From: Flavobacterium palustre
GTDB lineage: Bacteria; Bacteroidota; Bacteroidia; Flavobacteriales; Flavobacteriaceae
Direction of reading: 5' to 3'
Assembly: GCF_014639535.1 (NCBI RefSeq)
Contig: NZ_BMGA01000002.1
Span: 1 to 64,000, forward strand
DNA length: 64,000 nt
Shown piece after piece: positions 50,073-58,974 of this stretch. Position 1 is the stretch's first letter; the number at the start of each line of letters is the position of its first letter. The position numbers were made by a program, and so were the translations under genes. The notes below the pieces were generated by a model. The model saw only the letters and a list, made by a program, of their open reading frames with translations, was not told where the DNA came from and did not search any database.

Positions 50073-52805
50073 ATGAAAGACGAAGAAGACGATAACATCA
50101 TTCCAAACAACGAAGAAAATAATTCAGAAGAGAATCCTATTGATGAAAATCAGGATGGGGAAGAGGCTGATGAAATTATTGACGCAGATGCCAAGCAGTT
50201 TGAAGGTGAGCATTTTTATGATCATAACGAAGAAGATGCCAATGATACCATTACCAAAGTTACCGGTATGTACAAAGACTGGTTTTTGGATTATGCTTCT
50301 TATGTAATTTTAGAGCGTGCCGTTCCTGCCATTGAGGACGGATTTAAGCCCGTTCAACGCCGTATTATGCACTCTTTGAAAGAGTTGGATGATGGTCGTT
50401 ATAATAAAGTCGCCAATGTTGTAGGTCACACTATGCAGTATCACCCGCACGGAGATGCCAGTATTGCTGATGCGATGGTGCAGATAGGTCAAAAAGATTT
50501 ATTGATTGATTGTCAGGGAAACTGGGGGAATATTTTAACCGGAGACGGAGCTGCGGCTTCCCGTTATATTGAAGCACGTTTGTCAAAATTTGCTTTAGAG
50601 GTTTTGTATTCTCCAAAAATCACCGATTGGGGTGTTTCTTATGATGGACGTCGTGCTGAACCCAATAATCTTCCGGTAAAGTTTCCATTGCTTTTAGCAC
50701 AGGGAGCAGAGGGGATTGCGGTAGGTTTATCAACAAAAGTTTTACCGCATAATTTTAATGAATTAATCGATGCTTCTATTAAAATATTAAAAGGAAAGCC
50801 GTTTACGCTGTATCCGGATTTTATGACGGCAGGTATTGCCGATGTGTCTAATTATAATGACGGAATGCGTGGCGGGCGTGTGCGTGTGCGTGCTAAAATT
50901 GCCCAGATTGACAAAAATACTCTGGCAATTACTCAAATTCCGTTTTCGACCAATACTTCGACTTTGATTGACAGTATTTTGAAAGCCAATGATAAAGGCA
51001 AAATCAAAATCAAAAAAATTGAAGACAATACCGCCGCCGATGTTGAAATTTTAATTCATCTTTATCCGGGAGTTTCTCCTGATAAAACGATTGATGCACT
51101 GTTTGCTTTTACAGCTTGTGAAACTTCTGTAGCGCCTTTAGGCTGTGTGATTGAAGACAATAAACCTTTGTTTATTGGGGTTTCGGCAATGTTGAAAATT
51201 TCGACCAACAGAACAGTCGATTTACTTCGTCAGGAATTAGAGATTCATTTAGAGGAATTAAAAAACAAATGGCATTTTTCGACCTTAGAAAAAATCTTCA
51301 TTCGTGAAGAAATGTACATTGATTTCAAATTGTATCATGACAAAGAATCTTTGTTCCAATACATGTACGATCGATTTGAGCCTTTCAAAAAATCCTTTGT
51401 CAGAGAAATCAATGACGATGATTTACAGCGATTGACTCAAATTCCAATGATTCGTATTACCCGTTTTGATTCGGATAAGGCCGATGAATTTATCGCTAAG
51501 TTAGAAGCCGAAATGAAAGAGGTAGAATATAATTTAGAGCATATTGTTGATTTTGCCATTACTTATTTTACCAAGCTAAAAGAGAAATATGGTAAAGGAC
51601 GCGAGCGTCAAACTGAGTTGCGTATTTTTGATGATATTGAAGCAACAAAAGTTGTGTTACGCAATACGAAATTATATGTTGACAGAGCAGAAGGTTTTGT
51701 GGGAACCAGTTTGAAAAAAGACGAATATGTAACGGATTGCTCTGATATTGATGATGTAATTGTTTTTCTTCGTGACGGAAGTATGATGGTGACCAAAGTG
51801 GATGCTAAAACTTTTGTGGGGAAAGACATTATTCATGTAACTGTTTTTGACAAAAGTGATAAACGCACCATTTATAACATGGTATATCGCGACGGAAAAT
51901 CTGGGCCGTCTTATATTAAACGATTTAATGTTTCCGGGGTTACCAGAGATAAATTGTACGATTTGACTAATGGAACTAAAGGCTCGCAAGTCTTGTATTT
52001 TACTTGTAATCCAAATGGAGAAGCTGAGGTAATTACAATTCTTTTGCGTCAAATAAGCAGTATTAAGAAATTAAAATTCGATTTGGATTTTGCTAAATTG
52101 GCGATTAAAGGTCGTGCTTCTAAAGGTAATTTAGTAACTAAATACCCAATTAAGAAAATCGAAATTAAAGAAAAAGGAATTTCTACTTTATTGCCAAGAA
52201 AAATTTGGTACGATGATACTGTACAACGCTTGAATGTTGATGCCAGAGGAGAATTGTTAGGCGAATTCAGACCGAGTGATAAAATTTTGATTATTCAGCA
52301 ATCCGGAAAACTAAAAGTAATCATTCCTGAGTTATCTACTCACTTTGACGAAGATATGATTGTTTTGGAAAAATGGATTCCTAAAAAACCTATTTCGGCC
52401 ATTTATTACGATGGGGAAAAAGAGCGTTACTATCTGAAACGATTTTTAGTAGAGAATGAAGGTAAAGAAGAAAGTTTTATTACGGAACATCCTAATTCGC
52501 AACTGGAATTGGTTTCTACCGATTATCGTCCTGTGGTGGAATTGGTTTTTCCTAAAATTAAAGGAGTTCAAAAAGAATCAATAACCGTTGATGTGGAGAG
52601 TTTTATTGCCGTAAAAGGATTTAAAGCACTAGGAAATCAATTGACTACTGATAAATTAAAACAGGTGAATGCTTTAGAATCGCTCCCTTATGAAGAGCCT
52701 GAAGAAATTATAGCACAATCACTGGAAGTAAGAGGAGAACTGAATGCCGATGACAGTGAAATTCAACTGGAAGACGACGGACAAATAACCTTATCTTTAG
52801 ATTAG
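50073..52805 (+). CDS. parC: DNA topoisomerase IV subunit A
   Basis: DNA-cleaving subunit of the type IIA topoisomerase (910 residues). The winged-helix region includes GFKPVQRRIMHSLKEL, the catalytic Tyr165 sits in AAASRYIEARLSKFA, and QYHPHGDASIADAMVQ is the quinolone-contact region. The C-terminal half (residues ~520-840) is a beta-pinwheel (VIVFLRDGSMMVTKVDAKTF) of the shorter ParC kind. It has an unusual acidic N-terminal extension of about 60 residues (EEDDNIIPNNEENNSEEN) and an acidic tail. It ends in a strong terminator shared with tpiA. Confidence 0.93.
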   Translation: MKDEEDDNIIPNNEENNSEENPIDENQDGEEADEIIDADAKQFEGEHFYDHNEEDANDTITKVTGMYKDWFLDYASYVILERAVPAIEDGFKPVQRRIMHSLKELDDGRYNKVANVVGHTMQYHPHGDASIADAMVQIGQKDLLIDCQGNWGNILTGDGAAASRYIEARLSKFALEVLYSPKITDWGVSYDGRRAEPNNLPVKFPLLLAQGAEGIAVGLSTKVLPHNFNELIDASIKILKGKPFTLYPDFMTAGIADVSNYNDGMRGGRVRVRAKIAQIDKNTLAITQIPFSTNTSTLIDSILKANDKGKIKIKKIEDNTAADVEILIHLYPGVSPDKTIDALFAFTACETSVAPLGCVIEDNKPLFIGVSAMLKISTNRTVDLLRQELEIHLEELKNKWHFSTLEKIFIREEMYIDFKLYHDKESLFQYMYDRFEPFKKSFVREINDDDLQRLTQIPMIRITRFDSDKADEFIAKLEAEMKEVEYNLEHIVDFAITYFTKLKEKYGKGRERQTELRIFDDIEATKVVLRNTKLYVDRAEGFVGTSLKKDEYVTDCSDIDDVIVFLRDGSMMVTKVDAKTFVGKDIIHVTVFDKSDKRTIYNMVYRDGKSGPSYIKRFNVSGVTRDKLYDLTNGTKGSQVLYFTCNPNGEAEVITILLRQISSIKKLKFDLDFAKLAIKGRASKGNLVTKYPIKKIEIKEKGISTLLPRKIWYDDTVQRLNVDARGELLGEFRPSDKILIIQQSGKLKVIIPELSTHFDEDMIVLEKWIPKKPISAIYYDGEKERYYLKRFLVENEGKEESFITEHPNSQLELVSTDYRPVVELVFPKIKGVQKESITVDVESFIAVKGFKALGNQLTTDKLKQVNALESLPYEEPEEIIAQSLEVRGELNADDSEIQLEDDGQITLSLD

Positions 52806-52807
52806 AA

Positions 52808-52846
52808 AAAAAAAGCGAATCAGAAAAATTGATTCGCTTTTTTTGT
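52808..52846. terminator. Terminator between parC and convergent tpiA
   Basis: AAAAAAAGCGAATCA (52808-52822) and TGATTCGCTTTTTTT (52830-52844) are perfect 15-bp arms with a 7-base loop and A/T runs on both sides, suited to both directions. Confidence 0.9.
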
Positions 52847-52851
52847 GTTTT

Positions 52852-53604
52852 TTAGATAGCTGTTACAATCGCAACAAAATCATCTGCTTTTAAAGCAGCT
52901 CCACCAATAAGACCTCCGTCAACGTCTGGTTTTCCAAAAATTTCTTTAGCATTATCCGGTTTTACTGAACCTCCGTAAAGAATAGTTACATTTTCAGCAA
53001 TTTCTTTTCCGTAAGCTTTAAGAACTGTTTCTCTGATGAATTCGTGCATTTCCTGTGCTTGCTCAGGAGAAGCAGTTTCACCGGTTCCAATAGCCCAAAC
53101 TGGTTCGTAAGCTAAAACAACTTTATCCCATGATTTAGCATCAATTTGGAATAATCCGTCTCTTAATTGGTTTTCTACAATGTTGAAATGTTGGTTTGAC
53201 TGACGGTCTTTTAATTCTTCACCAAAGCAAAAAATAACAGTCATATCATGTTTTAAAGCCGTATTTACTTTATCAGCGATTAGAGCATCAGTTTCATGAA
53301 AGATAGCTCTACGCTCAGAGTGTCCAAGGATTACAGTGTTTACACCAACTCCTGTCAACATATCAGCAGAGATTTCTCCTGTAAATGCACCACTTTCGGT
53401 TTGGTGTACGTTTTGTGCAGCAACACTAATGTTAGTTCCTTTTAGTTGGTTTACTGCTGCAGCTAAGTTTACAAATGTAGGTGCAACAATTACTTGTGCT
53501 GTAGTATTTGCAGGTACTTTTGCAATTAATTCACTTAATAATTCGCTGGTTTGTGCTGCGTTTTTGTGCATTTTCCAGTTTCCTGCTACAATCTTTTTTC
53601 TCAT
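52852..53604 (-). CDS. tpiA: Triose-phosphate isomerase
   Basis: Glycolytic isomerase interconverting dihydroxyacetone phosphate and glyceraldehyde 3-phosphate. The 250 residues include the catalytic Lys11 (AGNWKMHKN), His95 (VILGHSERRAIF) and Glu167 (VLAYEPVWAIGTGETA), with phosphate-binding GGSVKPDNAKEI and GGLIGGAAL. Standard length. It lies downstream of the TlpA-like gene on the same strand (about 33 bases from its stop), so read-through is possible. Confidence 0.98.
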   Translation of the reverse strand: MRKKIVAGNWKMHKNAAQTSELLSELIAKVPANTTAQVIVAPTFVNLAAAVNQLKGTNISVAAQNVHQTESGAFTGEISADMLTGVGVNTVILGHSERRAIFHETDALIADKVNTALKHDMTVIFCFGEELKDRQSNQHFNIVENQLRDGLFQIDAKSWDKVVLAYEPVWAIGTGETASPEQAQEMHEFIRETVLKAYGKEIAENVTILYGGSVKPDNAKEIFGKPDVDGGLIGGAALKADDFVAIVTAI

Positions 53605-53637
53605 TTTAGTAGTGTTATATTTGAATTTTATTTTTTG

Positions 53638-54153
53638 TTATTGTTTTTCTAATTGATTTAAAACAGTATTGATTTGTCCAAAATCAGTTTCTACAGCCCG
53701 GTATAAAGCAATTTTTCCTGTTTTGTCGATAATGATATATCTTGGAATCCAGTTTACATCAATCGCTTTAGCAAAAACACCTCCCATTTGGTCATTAGCC
53801 ATATAATGTGATCCTTTTAATTGGTGTTTTTCAATTCCCGCTTTCCATTTATCTGTGGTTTTATCCATCGAGATAAATACATAAGCTGTTTCGGGATGTG
53901 CAGCTTGTAATTCTTTTATTTTAGGCATTGCTTTCACACAATCGCCACACCAGGAAGCCCAGATTTCGATTACTATGTTCTTTCCTTTATTTTTAGATAA
54001 AATAGTTTCAAAAGCCACCTGATTATTACTGATATCTAACAAAGTTTCAGATAAAGCTTCTTTAGAAAATGCCGTTTTTTGAGCATTGGATTTAGTACAG
54101 GAAATAGTAACTAAAAGAAGTAAAAAAGCGATAAATTTTTCTGTTTTTTTCAT
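53638..54153 (-). CDS. TlpA-like thioredoxin-fold lipoprotein
   Basis: A 171-residue exported thiol-disulfide protein. The ATG at 54153 gives a lipoprotein signal (FIAFLLLLVTISCTKS, lipobox Cys about residue 19); the longer frame adds 29 residues ahead of it and lacks a signal. The thioredoxin-like domain has VIEIWASWCGDCVKAMPKIK with the CxxC motif, YVFISMDKTTDKWKAGIEKH and the cis-Pro region NWIPRYIIIDKTG. It probably reduces or isomerises disulfides or supplies cytochrome/oxidative-stress systems at the membrane; the partner is unknown. Its -7-like element TAacTTTG (minus strand, 54159-54166) lies just before the ATG. Confidence 0.85.
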   Translation of the reverse strand: MKKTEKFIAFLLLLVTISCTKSNAQKTAFSKEALSETLLDISNNQVAFETILSKNKGKNIVIEIWASWCGDCVKAMPKIKELQAAHPETAYVFISMDKTTDKWKAGIEKHQLKGSHYMANDQMGGVFAKAIDVNWIPRYIIIDKTGKIALYRAVETDFGQINTVLNQLEKQ

Positions 54154-54369
54154 TGTAACAAAGTTAAAATAAACAATTTGATTGCTGTTTACAGTTGATG
54201 TTTTTTTGGATAAACTGATTAAAATTAACAAATACAGCATTGAGAGTTATAAAAATACAAATGAAAACGTAATAGTAAACCCGATTTGTTTTTGATGTCC
54301 AAAAATAATTTGAAGAAAATCTTTAAATAAGCCTGTTTTAGCTGCTTTTTTAGCCTTTTTTAAACATAA

Positions 54370-54410
54370 AAAAAGCTCATAAATACAATTTTTAGTCTTT
54401 ATGAGCTCTT
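54370..54410 (-). terminator. Terminator of the DoxX-family gene
   Basis: AGCTCATAAA (54374-54383) and TTTATGAGCT (54398-54407) with flanking A and T runs, just beyond the stop of the DoxX-family gene on the minus strand. Confidence 0.7.
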
Positions 54411-54413
54411 TTT

Positions 54414-55517
54414 TTAGAATTTTAAGTCTTGTATATCGTTATAATGAACTTTTTGTTTTACTGTTCCTTTTTCTAAAATTACAATACTTGGATTAGCTCT
54501 TTCTATTGTTTTTAAAGTAGTGGCATCGCAGCTGTAAAAGTCAAAATTCAAATGGTATTTTTTCTGTGCTTTTTCGATTTCTTCAACAGATGAATTGGTC
54601 ATCCCGATTACTTTGTATCCTTTTGAAACAGCGTCTTGATTTAATTTTTGCAATTTTAGCATTCCCTTTTCTTCGGATAAAGCAAGATCATAAGTTACAA
54701 TCATTAGTAATTTAGGTTCTAATAATAATTCGTCTTTATAGTCAGACCCGTCTTTTGTCATCGTAAAATCATGAATAGGAGGAACAAAACCTTCGCTGAT
54801 TACTTTGTCTTTTCGATCAACAAATTCAGCTCCTTCGGGGATATTTGCTAAATCTTTTTCTGAAAATTCTTTTTCTACACCTTTTACTTTGTATATGAAC
54901 TTCATTTCTACAACAGGCATCTGGGCTCCTTCGGGAATTTCCATTCCTTTCTGAATATTGATTCCTACTTTATAAGGACGAAAATCAATTATTGGTAAAT
55001 GATTTAAAACGGTGTATGCCATAATGATACAGCCTGCTAAACCAAGAAAAACAAGGGCATTTTGAAAACTGTTATTGAAAAATAAAGGTTTTACAAGTTT
55101 GCTGTTTGCAAATAAAATAAGGATAAAAAACAATAAAACCACATCTTTCGTAAACGATTCCCAAGGGGTAAGATGCAGGGCATCTCCAAAACAACCACAG
55201 TCTTTTACCACATTATAATAAGCTGAATAAAAAGTTAGGAAAGTAAAAAATACAATCATTAATAATAGGCTCCAAATAGTAAACTTGGTTTTGTAACCAA
55301 TAAGAAGCATAATTCCTAAAAGGACTTCTACAATTACTAAGAATAAAGCCAGATACAAACTAAAAGGAGCTAAAAAAGGCAGGTTGAAAACAGGCTCGCT
55401 AAAATATTCTGCCAGTTTGTATGAAAAGCCTACAGGGTCATTTAGCTTGATTAGACCGGAAATGATAAATAAAATTCCAACAAAAACTCTTGAAAACTGA
55501 GTAATAAAATTTTTCAT
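54414..55517 (-). CDS. DoxX-like membrane protein with C-terminal thioredoxin-like domain, BT_3928 family
   Basis: A 367-residue protein. The N-terminal half has four or five membrane helices of DoxX type (FSRVFVGILFIISGLIKLND, LFLVIVEVLLGIMLLIGY) with a CGCF motif (DCGCFGDALHLTPWE) in a loop. The C-terminal part (LMIVTYDLALSEEKGMLKLQ, YKVIGMTNSSVEEIEKAQ, FDFYSCDATTLKTIERANPS) resembles a thioredoxin-like fold without a CxxC. This is the Bacteroidota BT_3928-type arrangement, often near DUF1599 and folP genes as here. It may link a membrane quinone/thiol reaction to protein oxidation; function is not established. Confidence 0.78.
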   Translation of the reverse strand: MKNFITQFSRVFVGILFIISGLIKLNDPVGFSYKLAEYFSEPVFNLPFLAPFSLYLALFLVIVEVLLGIMLLIGYKTKFTIWSLLLMIVFFTFLTFYSAYYNVVKDCGCFGDALHLTPWESFTKDVVLLFFILILFANSKLVKPLFFNNSFQNALVFLGLAGCIIMAYTVLNHLPIIDFRPYKVGINIQKGMEIPEGAQMPVVEMKFIYKVKGVEKEFSEKDLANIPEGAEFVDRKDKVISEGFVPPIHDFTMTKDGSDYKDELLLEPKLLMIVTYDLALSEEKGMLKLQKLNQDAVSKGYKVIGMTNSSVEEIEKAQKKYHLNFDFYSCDATTLKTIERANPSIVILEKGTVKQKVHYNDIQDLKF

Positions 55518-55525
55518 AATGCTAT

Positions 55526-56074
55526 TTATTTCTTATCGGCAAATCCCATTAAAATTAAGGCAAAAACAGAGTAATTAATCATGTCCTGATAATTGGCATC
55601 AATTCCTTCCGAAACAATGGTTTTACCTTTGTTGTCTTCAATTTGTTTTACGCGAAGTAGTTTTTGCAAAATCAAATCTGTCAAAGAACTCACCCGCATA
55701 TCACGCCAGGCTTCTCCATAATCATGGTTTTTGGCTTCCATTAAGTCTTTAGTCAACTGCACTTTGGCATCATATAATTTGGTTGCTTTTTCCACATTCA
55801 AATCAGGTTGATCGACAACGCCTAATTCCAGCTGAATTAAAGCCATTATTGAATAATTAATGATTCCGATGAACTCTCCTGATTCGTCTTCATCTATTTT
55901 TCGAACTTCGTTTTCCTGTAAACTGCGAATTCTTTGTGCTTTAATGAAAATTTGATCGGTTAAAGAGGGTAATCGTAAAATGCGCCAGGCACTACCGTAA
56001 TCCTGCATTTTATTTGTGAATAAAGAACGGCAAATTGCAATTACCTTATCGTATTCCTGAGAAGTATTCTTCAT
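55526..56074 (-). CDS. DUF1599 domain protein
   Basis: A 182-residue helical protein built from two similar halves: KMQDYGSAWRILRLPSLTDQ with RIRSLQ, and NHDYGEAWRDMRVSSLTDL with RVKQIED. This duplicated DYGxAWR...SLTD pattern is DUF1599, related to the all-alpha NTP-pyrophosphatase style. The ATG at 56074 replaces a TTG eleven codons upstream. It is 8 bases upstream of the DoxX-family gene and divergent from folP; this neighbourhood is conserved in the phylum. Catalysis is not shown. Confidence 0.82.
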   Translation of the reverse strand: MKNTSQEYDKVIAICRSLFTNKMQDYGSAWRILRLPSLTDQIFIKAQRIRSLQENEVRKIDEDESGEFIGIINYSIMALIQLELGVVDQPDLNVEKATKLYDAKVQLTKDLMEAKNHDYGEAWRDMRVSSLTDLILQKLLRVKQIEDNKGKTIVSEGIDANYQDMINYSVFALILMGFADKK

Positions 56075-56148
56075 TATTGATGTATATTTGTCTAAAAATT
56101 TTCTCAAAAATAGGGAAAAGGTTTCAACTTTAAAACAAAGATTAAAAA

Positions 56149-56973
56149 ATGACTATTAACTGTAAAGGACAGCTGATTGATTTGTCACAACCCAAAGTAA
56201 TGGGGATTTTAAATATAACACCTAATTCCTTTTTTGATGGCGGAAGGTATTCGGGTGATGCAGCAATTTTAACTAAAGTCGGAAAAATGCTGGATGAAGG
56301 AGCTACTTTTATAGATGTTGGCGCTTATTCGAGTAAACCCGGTGCCGAATTTGTATCAGCAGAAGAAGAACTCAATCGTATTGTTCCTGTTATACAATTA
56401 TTAGTGAAACATTTTCCCGGAATTATAATTTCAATTGATACTTTCAGGAGTGAAGTTGCAAGGGCCTGTATCGAAAACGGAGCGGCTATTATCAATGATA
56501 TTTCGGCAGGAAATCTCGATGTTAAAATGCTGGATGTTATAGCTAAATATAATGTTCCTTACATTATGATGCACATGAAAGGTACGCCGGAAACCATGCA
56601 ATCGATGACAGAATATGAAGATATTGTGAAAGAAGTTTTGTTGTTTTTTTCAGAAAAAGTAAGCCAGGCCAGAAGTTTAGGAATTAATGATTTGATAATT
56701 GATCCGGGTTTTGGATTTGCTAAAACTATTGAGCAAAATTTTGAGGTAATGCAAAAACTGGAATTGTTTCATAATTTAGAATTGCCACTTTTAGTTGGGA
56801 TTTCCAGAAAATCGATGATTCATAAATCGCTTGCTATTAGCGCTGATGACGCATTAAACGGAACTACTTTTTTAAATACAATTGCTTTGACAAAAGAGGC
56901 TCATATTTTGAGAGTACATGATGTTAAAGAAGCTGTAGAATGTGTAAAATTATACGAGAAATTGAATTCTTAA
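56149..56973 (+). CDS. folP: Dihydropteroate synthase
   Basis: Folate-synthesis enzyme condensing p-aminobenzoate with hydroxymethyl-dihydropterin pyrophosphate, the sulfonamide target. The 274 residues show MGILNITPNSFFDGGRYSGD, VGAYSSKPGAEFVSAEEEL, ISIDTFRSEVARACIENGAA, INDISAGN, MMHMKGTPETMQ, DPGFGFAKTIEQNF and GISRKSMIHKSL. All usual catalytic loops are present, so the enzyme should be active. It is 4 bases upstream of a small lipoprotein gene. Confidence 0.97.
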   Translation: MTINCKGQLIDLSQPKVMGILNITPNSFFDGGRYSGDAAILTKVGKMLDEGATFIDVGAYSSKPGAEFVSAEEELNRIVPVIQLLVKHFPGIIISIDTFRSEVARACIENGAAIINDISAGNLDVKMLDVIAKYNVPYIMMHMKGTPETMQSMTEYEDIVKEVLLFFSEKVSQARSLGINDLIIDPGFGFAKTIEQNFEVMQKLELFHNLELPLLVGISRKSMIHKSLAISADDALNGTTFLNTIALTKEAHILRVHDVKEAVECVKLYEKLNS

Positions 56974-56977
56974 AAAG

Positions 56978-57613
56978 ATGAAATACATTAGTCTGATACT
57001 AGTTTTATTATTAATTTCCTGTGGAAATAAAGAAGATATTTTACTACCTAAAGCAAATACAACGATAATTAATAATGTTGCGGATCATTCGCCAATTTAT
57101 ATTTTTTTCAGAATAAAAGACAAAGATACTTTGGCAGAAGTGAATAGAAAAAACAGCATTATTACAACCAATTGGATTTTTAATATCGATAAGCGTTTGC
57201 CGTTGAAATTAGTGATTCCCGAAGTAATGAAGTTGCAGGATAAAAAACGCAAAGAAAAAGCACATAAAAACGAGAAAGCAGAGAATTATTATTCCTATGC
57301 GGATTCCATAGGGAAAAATATGGCTTTTATTCCTTTTACAAAAGTGTATTATATTGTAGGAAAACCCAAAAAAGATGACTTTGTTATTTATTTTAAAAAA
57401 AATACCGACTTGGTTTCGTTAAACGGTAAATATGTCAAAAAATCAGATTTGTTACAGGAATTTTTCAGTATTCAGTTTATACTAAAACCACGTATTGTAA
57501 TCCAATTTGACAAAAACATGTCTTATGAAGAATATATTCAAAACAAGATTTTAGTTCGAAAATTTGATTTATACAAAACCAATCCAATTTCGCCAAAAGA
57601 ATTCATTTTCTAA
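56978..57613 (+). CDS. Predicted lipoprotein of unknown function
   Basis: A 211-residue protein with a lipoprotein signal (YISLILVLLLISCGNK, lipobox Cys about residue 15). The mature part has charged and aromatic stretches (HSPIYIFFRIKDKDTLAEVN, LPLKLVIPEVMKLQDKKRKE, DDFVIYFKKNTDLVSLNGKY) with a C-terminal KTNPISPKEFIF. It resembles the C-terminal half of biopolymer-transport-like or Tol-associated proteins only weakly; I do not recognise the family. Co-transcription with folP is likely from the 4-base gap. Confidence 0.6.
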   Translation: MKYISLILVLLLISCGNKEDILLPKANTTIINNVADHSPIYIFFRIKDKDTLAEVNRKNSIITTNWIFNIDKRLPLKLVIPEVMKLQDKKRKEKAHKNEKAENYYSYADSIGKNMAFIPFTKVYYIVGKPKKDDFVIYFKKNTDLVSLNGKYVKKSDLLQEFFSIQFILKPRIVIQFDKNMSYEEYIQNKILVRKFDLYKTNPISPKEFIF

Positions 57614-57649
57614 AAATCTAATGATTTAGGAAACAATTAATTTATTAAA

Positions 57650-57685
57650 AAAAAAGACTTTCTTCTAATAGGGAAAGTCTTTTTC
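57650..57685. terminator. Terminator between the lipoprotein and CHRD genes
   Basis: AAAAAGACTTTC (57651-57662) and GAAAGTCTTTTT (57673-57684) are perfect arms with a 10-base loop, flanked by A and T runs, between convergent genes. Confidence 0.85.
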
Positions 57686-57710
57686 TGTTTTTTAGATTCA
57701 ACGAGGAGAA

Positions 57711-58202
57711 TTAATATCCACCACCGCTTCCTCCTCCGCCGCTTCCTCCACCTGGATTTGTGGTTATAAGTTGTCCTCTAATTTCTCCTCCCGGGAATGC
57801 TGCGGTGTGTAAATTTACGTAATAGAGATTAGCCATTAAATCAGCTTCCTGTTCAGCGCTTAAAGTCATACTTGTATAATTCATAGGTGAAGTTAAATCG
57901 CTAATAGGAAATATTACGCCACCATCAACACCTATAGCTCCTTTATGAATATGAGCATCTGTAAGTGTTATACCTGAAAAATTGACTGTTAATGTGAAAA
58001 TTTTGCTTGTTTTGTTATAAAGAAGTACTGCTGTTCCGGTTGCAGTGGATGTATTGCCGGGTACTTCACTTGAACCGTTTAAAGTAGCATTAAATGTTAC
58101 AATAACCGGGGTTGGATCAGAATCATTACCATTATCGCTATCACATGAAATTAATCCTGATAGAATGATAAAAATAGCTAAAAATAAAATTGAACGTTTC
58201 AT
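57711..58202 (-). CDS. CHRD-domain lipoprotein
   Basis: A 163-residue exported protein. The lipoprotein signal (SILFLAIFIILSGLISCDSD) ends in a lipobox Cys. The single CHRD domain covers about residues 35-140 (TFNATLNGSSEVPGNTSTAT, VNFSGITLTDAHIHKGAIG, LYYVNLHTAAFPGGEIRGQL). A glycine-rich tail (GGGSGGGGSGGGY) follows. CHRD domains occur in chordin and many bacterial surface proteins with unknown roles. The ATG at 58202 is used; the longer frame begins at a TTG two codons upstream. Confidence 0.85.
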   Translation of the reverse strand: MKRSILFLAIFIILSGLISCDSDNGNDSDPTPVIVTFNATLNGSSEVPGNTSTATGTAVLLYNKTSKIFTLTVNFSGITLTDAHIHKGAIGVDGGVIFPISDLTSPMNYTSMTLSAEQEADLMANLYYVNLHTAAFPGGEIRGQLITTNPGGGSGGGGSGGGY

Positions 58203-58384
58203 GATCAAATGTTTAAAGTTCGAAAAGGAACATCTTCTTGAAAAGGGAGGTGATTTTATAATGATTGATAATTATAAATTAAACCTTGAAATCGATCCTT
58301 ATAAAGTTAAGCATTTTATCTAAAAAAGACTGCTAAAGAAAGTTTAAAACAACAGTAAGTTGTTGGTTGTTAGTTGTTTTTAGA

Positions 58385-58858
58385 CTATTGATGGTGGTAG
58401 GGTTCATTTCTTAAAATTGTAAAACCACGATACAATTGTTCGATAAAAAATAAACGAACCATTTGGTGTGAAAAAGTCATTAGCGAAAGCGAAATTTTTC
58501 CTTGTGCTTTGGCATAAACCGTATCCGAAAAACCATAAGGCCCACCAATTACAAAAACCAAAGTTTTAATTCCTGAGTTCATTTTCTTTTGTAATTCTTC
58601 CGAAAATGCTACACTGGAAAAGTTTTTTCCGTTTTCATCTAATAAAATAAGCTGATCTGTGGAACTGATTTTCGATAAAATCAATTCACCTTCTTTTTCT
58701 TTTTGCTGACTTTCGGATAAGTTTTTTACATTCTTAATATCCGGAATAATTTCCAAATCAAATTTGATGTAAAAAGACAAACGTTTGGTATAATCGTCAA
58801 TTAAAGTTTGAAGCGATTTATTATCGGTTTTGCCTATGGCGATGAGTTTGATGTTCAT
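58385..58858 (-). CDS. rlmH: 23S rRNA pseudouridine-1915 N3-methyltransferase
   Basis: SPOUT-class methyltransferase modifying helix 69 of 23S rRNA, acting on assembled ribosomes. The 157 residues show the trefoil-knot SAM site: LILLDENGKNFSS, VFVIGGPYGFSDTV, ISLSLMTFSHQMVRLFFIEQ and the end YRGFTILRNEPYHHQ, all hallmarks of RlmH. Standard length. Its minus-strand -7-like TAtcTTTG lies at 58884-58891. Confidence 0.97.
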   Translation of the reverse strand: MNIKLIAIGKTDNKSLQTLIDDYTKRLSFYIKFDLEIIPDIKNVKNLSESQQKEKEGELILSKISSTDQLILLDENGKNFSSVAFSEELQKKMNSGIKTLVFVIGGPYGFSDTVYAKAQGKISLSLMTFSHQMVRLFFIEQLYRGFTILRNEPYHHQ

Positions 58859-58974
58859 TTAAAAGGATGATTTTTCGAAGTGACAAAGATATTAAACTAG
58901 CTTTAGATTATTAGATAGTTTAAAAAATGAAAAGCTAATGCTTAAAGAATAGTATTTTTGTAAAAACATTTTTC

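Noticed and set aside
58045-58323. Plus-strand frame of 92 codons near the CHRD gene
   Set aside because: Most of it is antisense to the CHRD signal-peptide region. The remainder is low-complexity leader DNA with no family resemblance.
58347-58381. AAAACAAC / GTTGTTTT pairing after rlmH
   Set aside because: The sequence is a low-complexity TTG repeat with several alternative foldings, so I did not call it.
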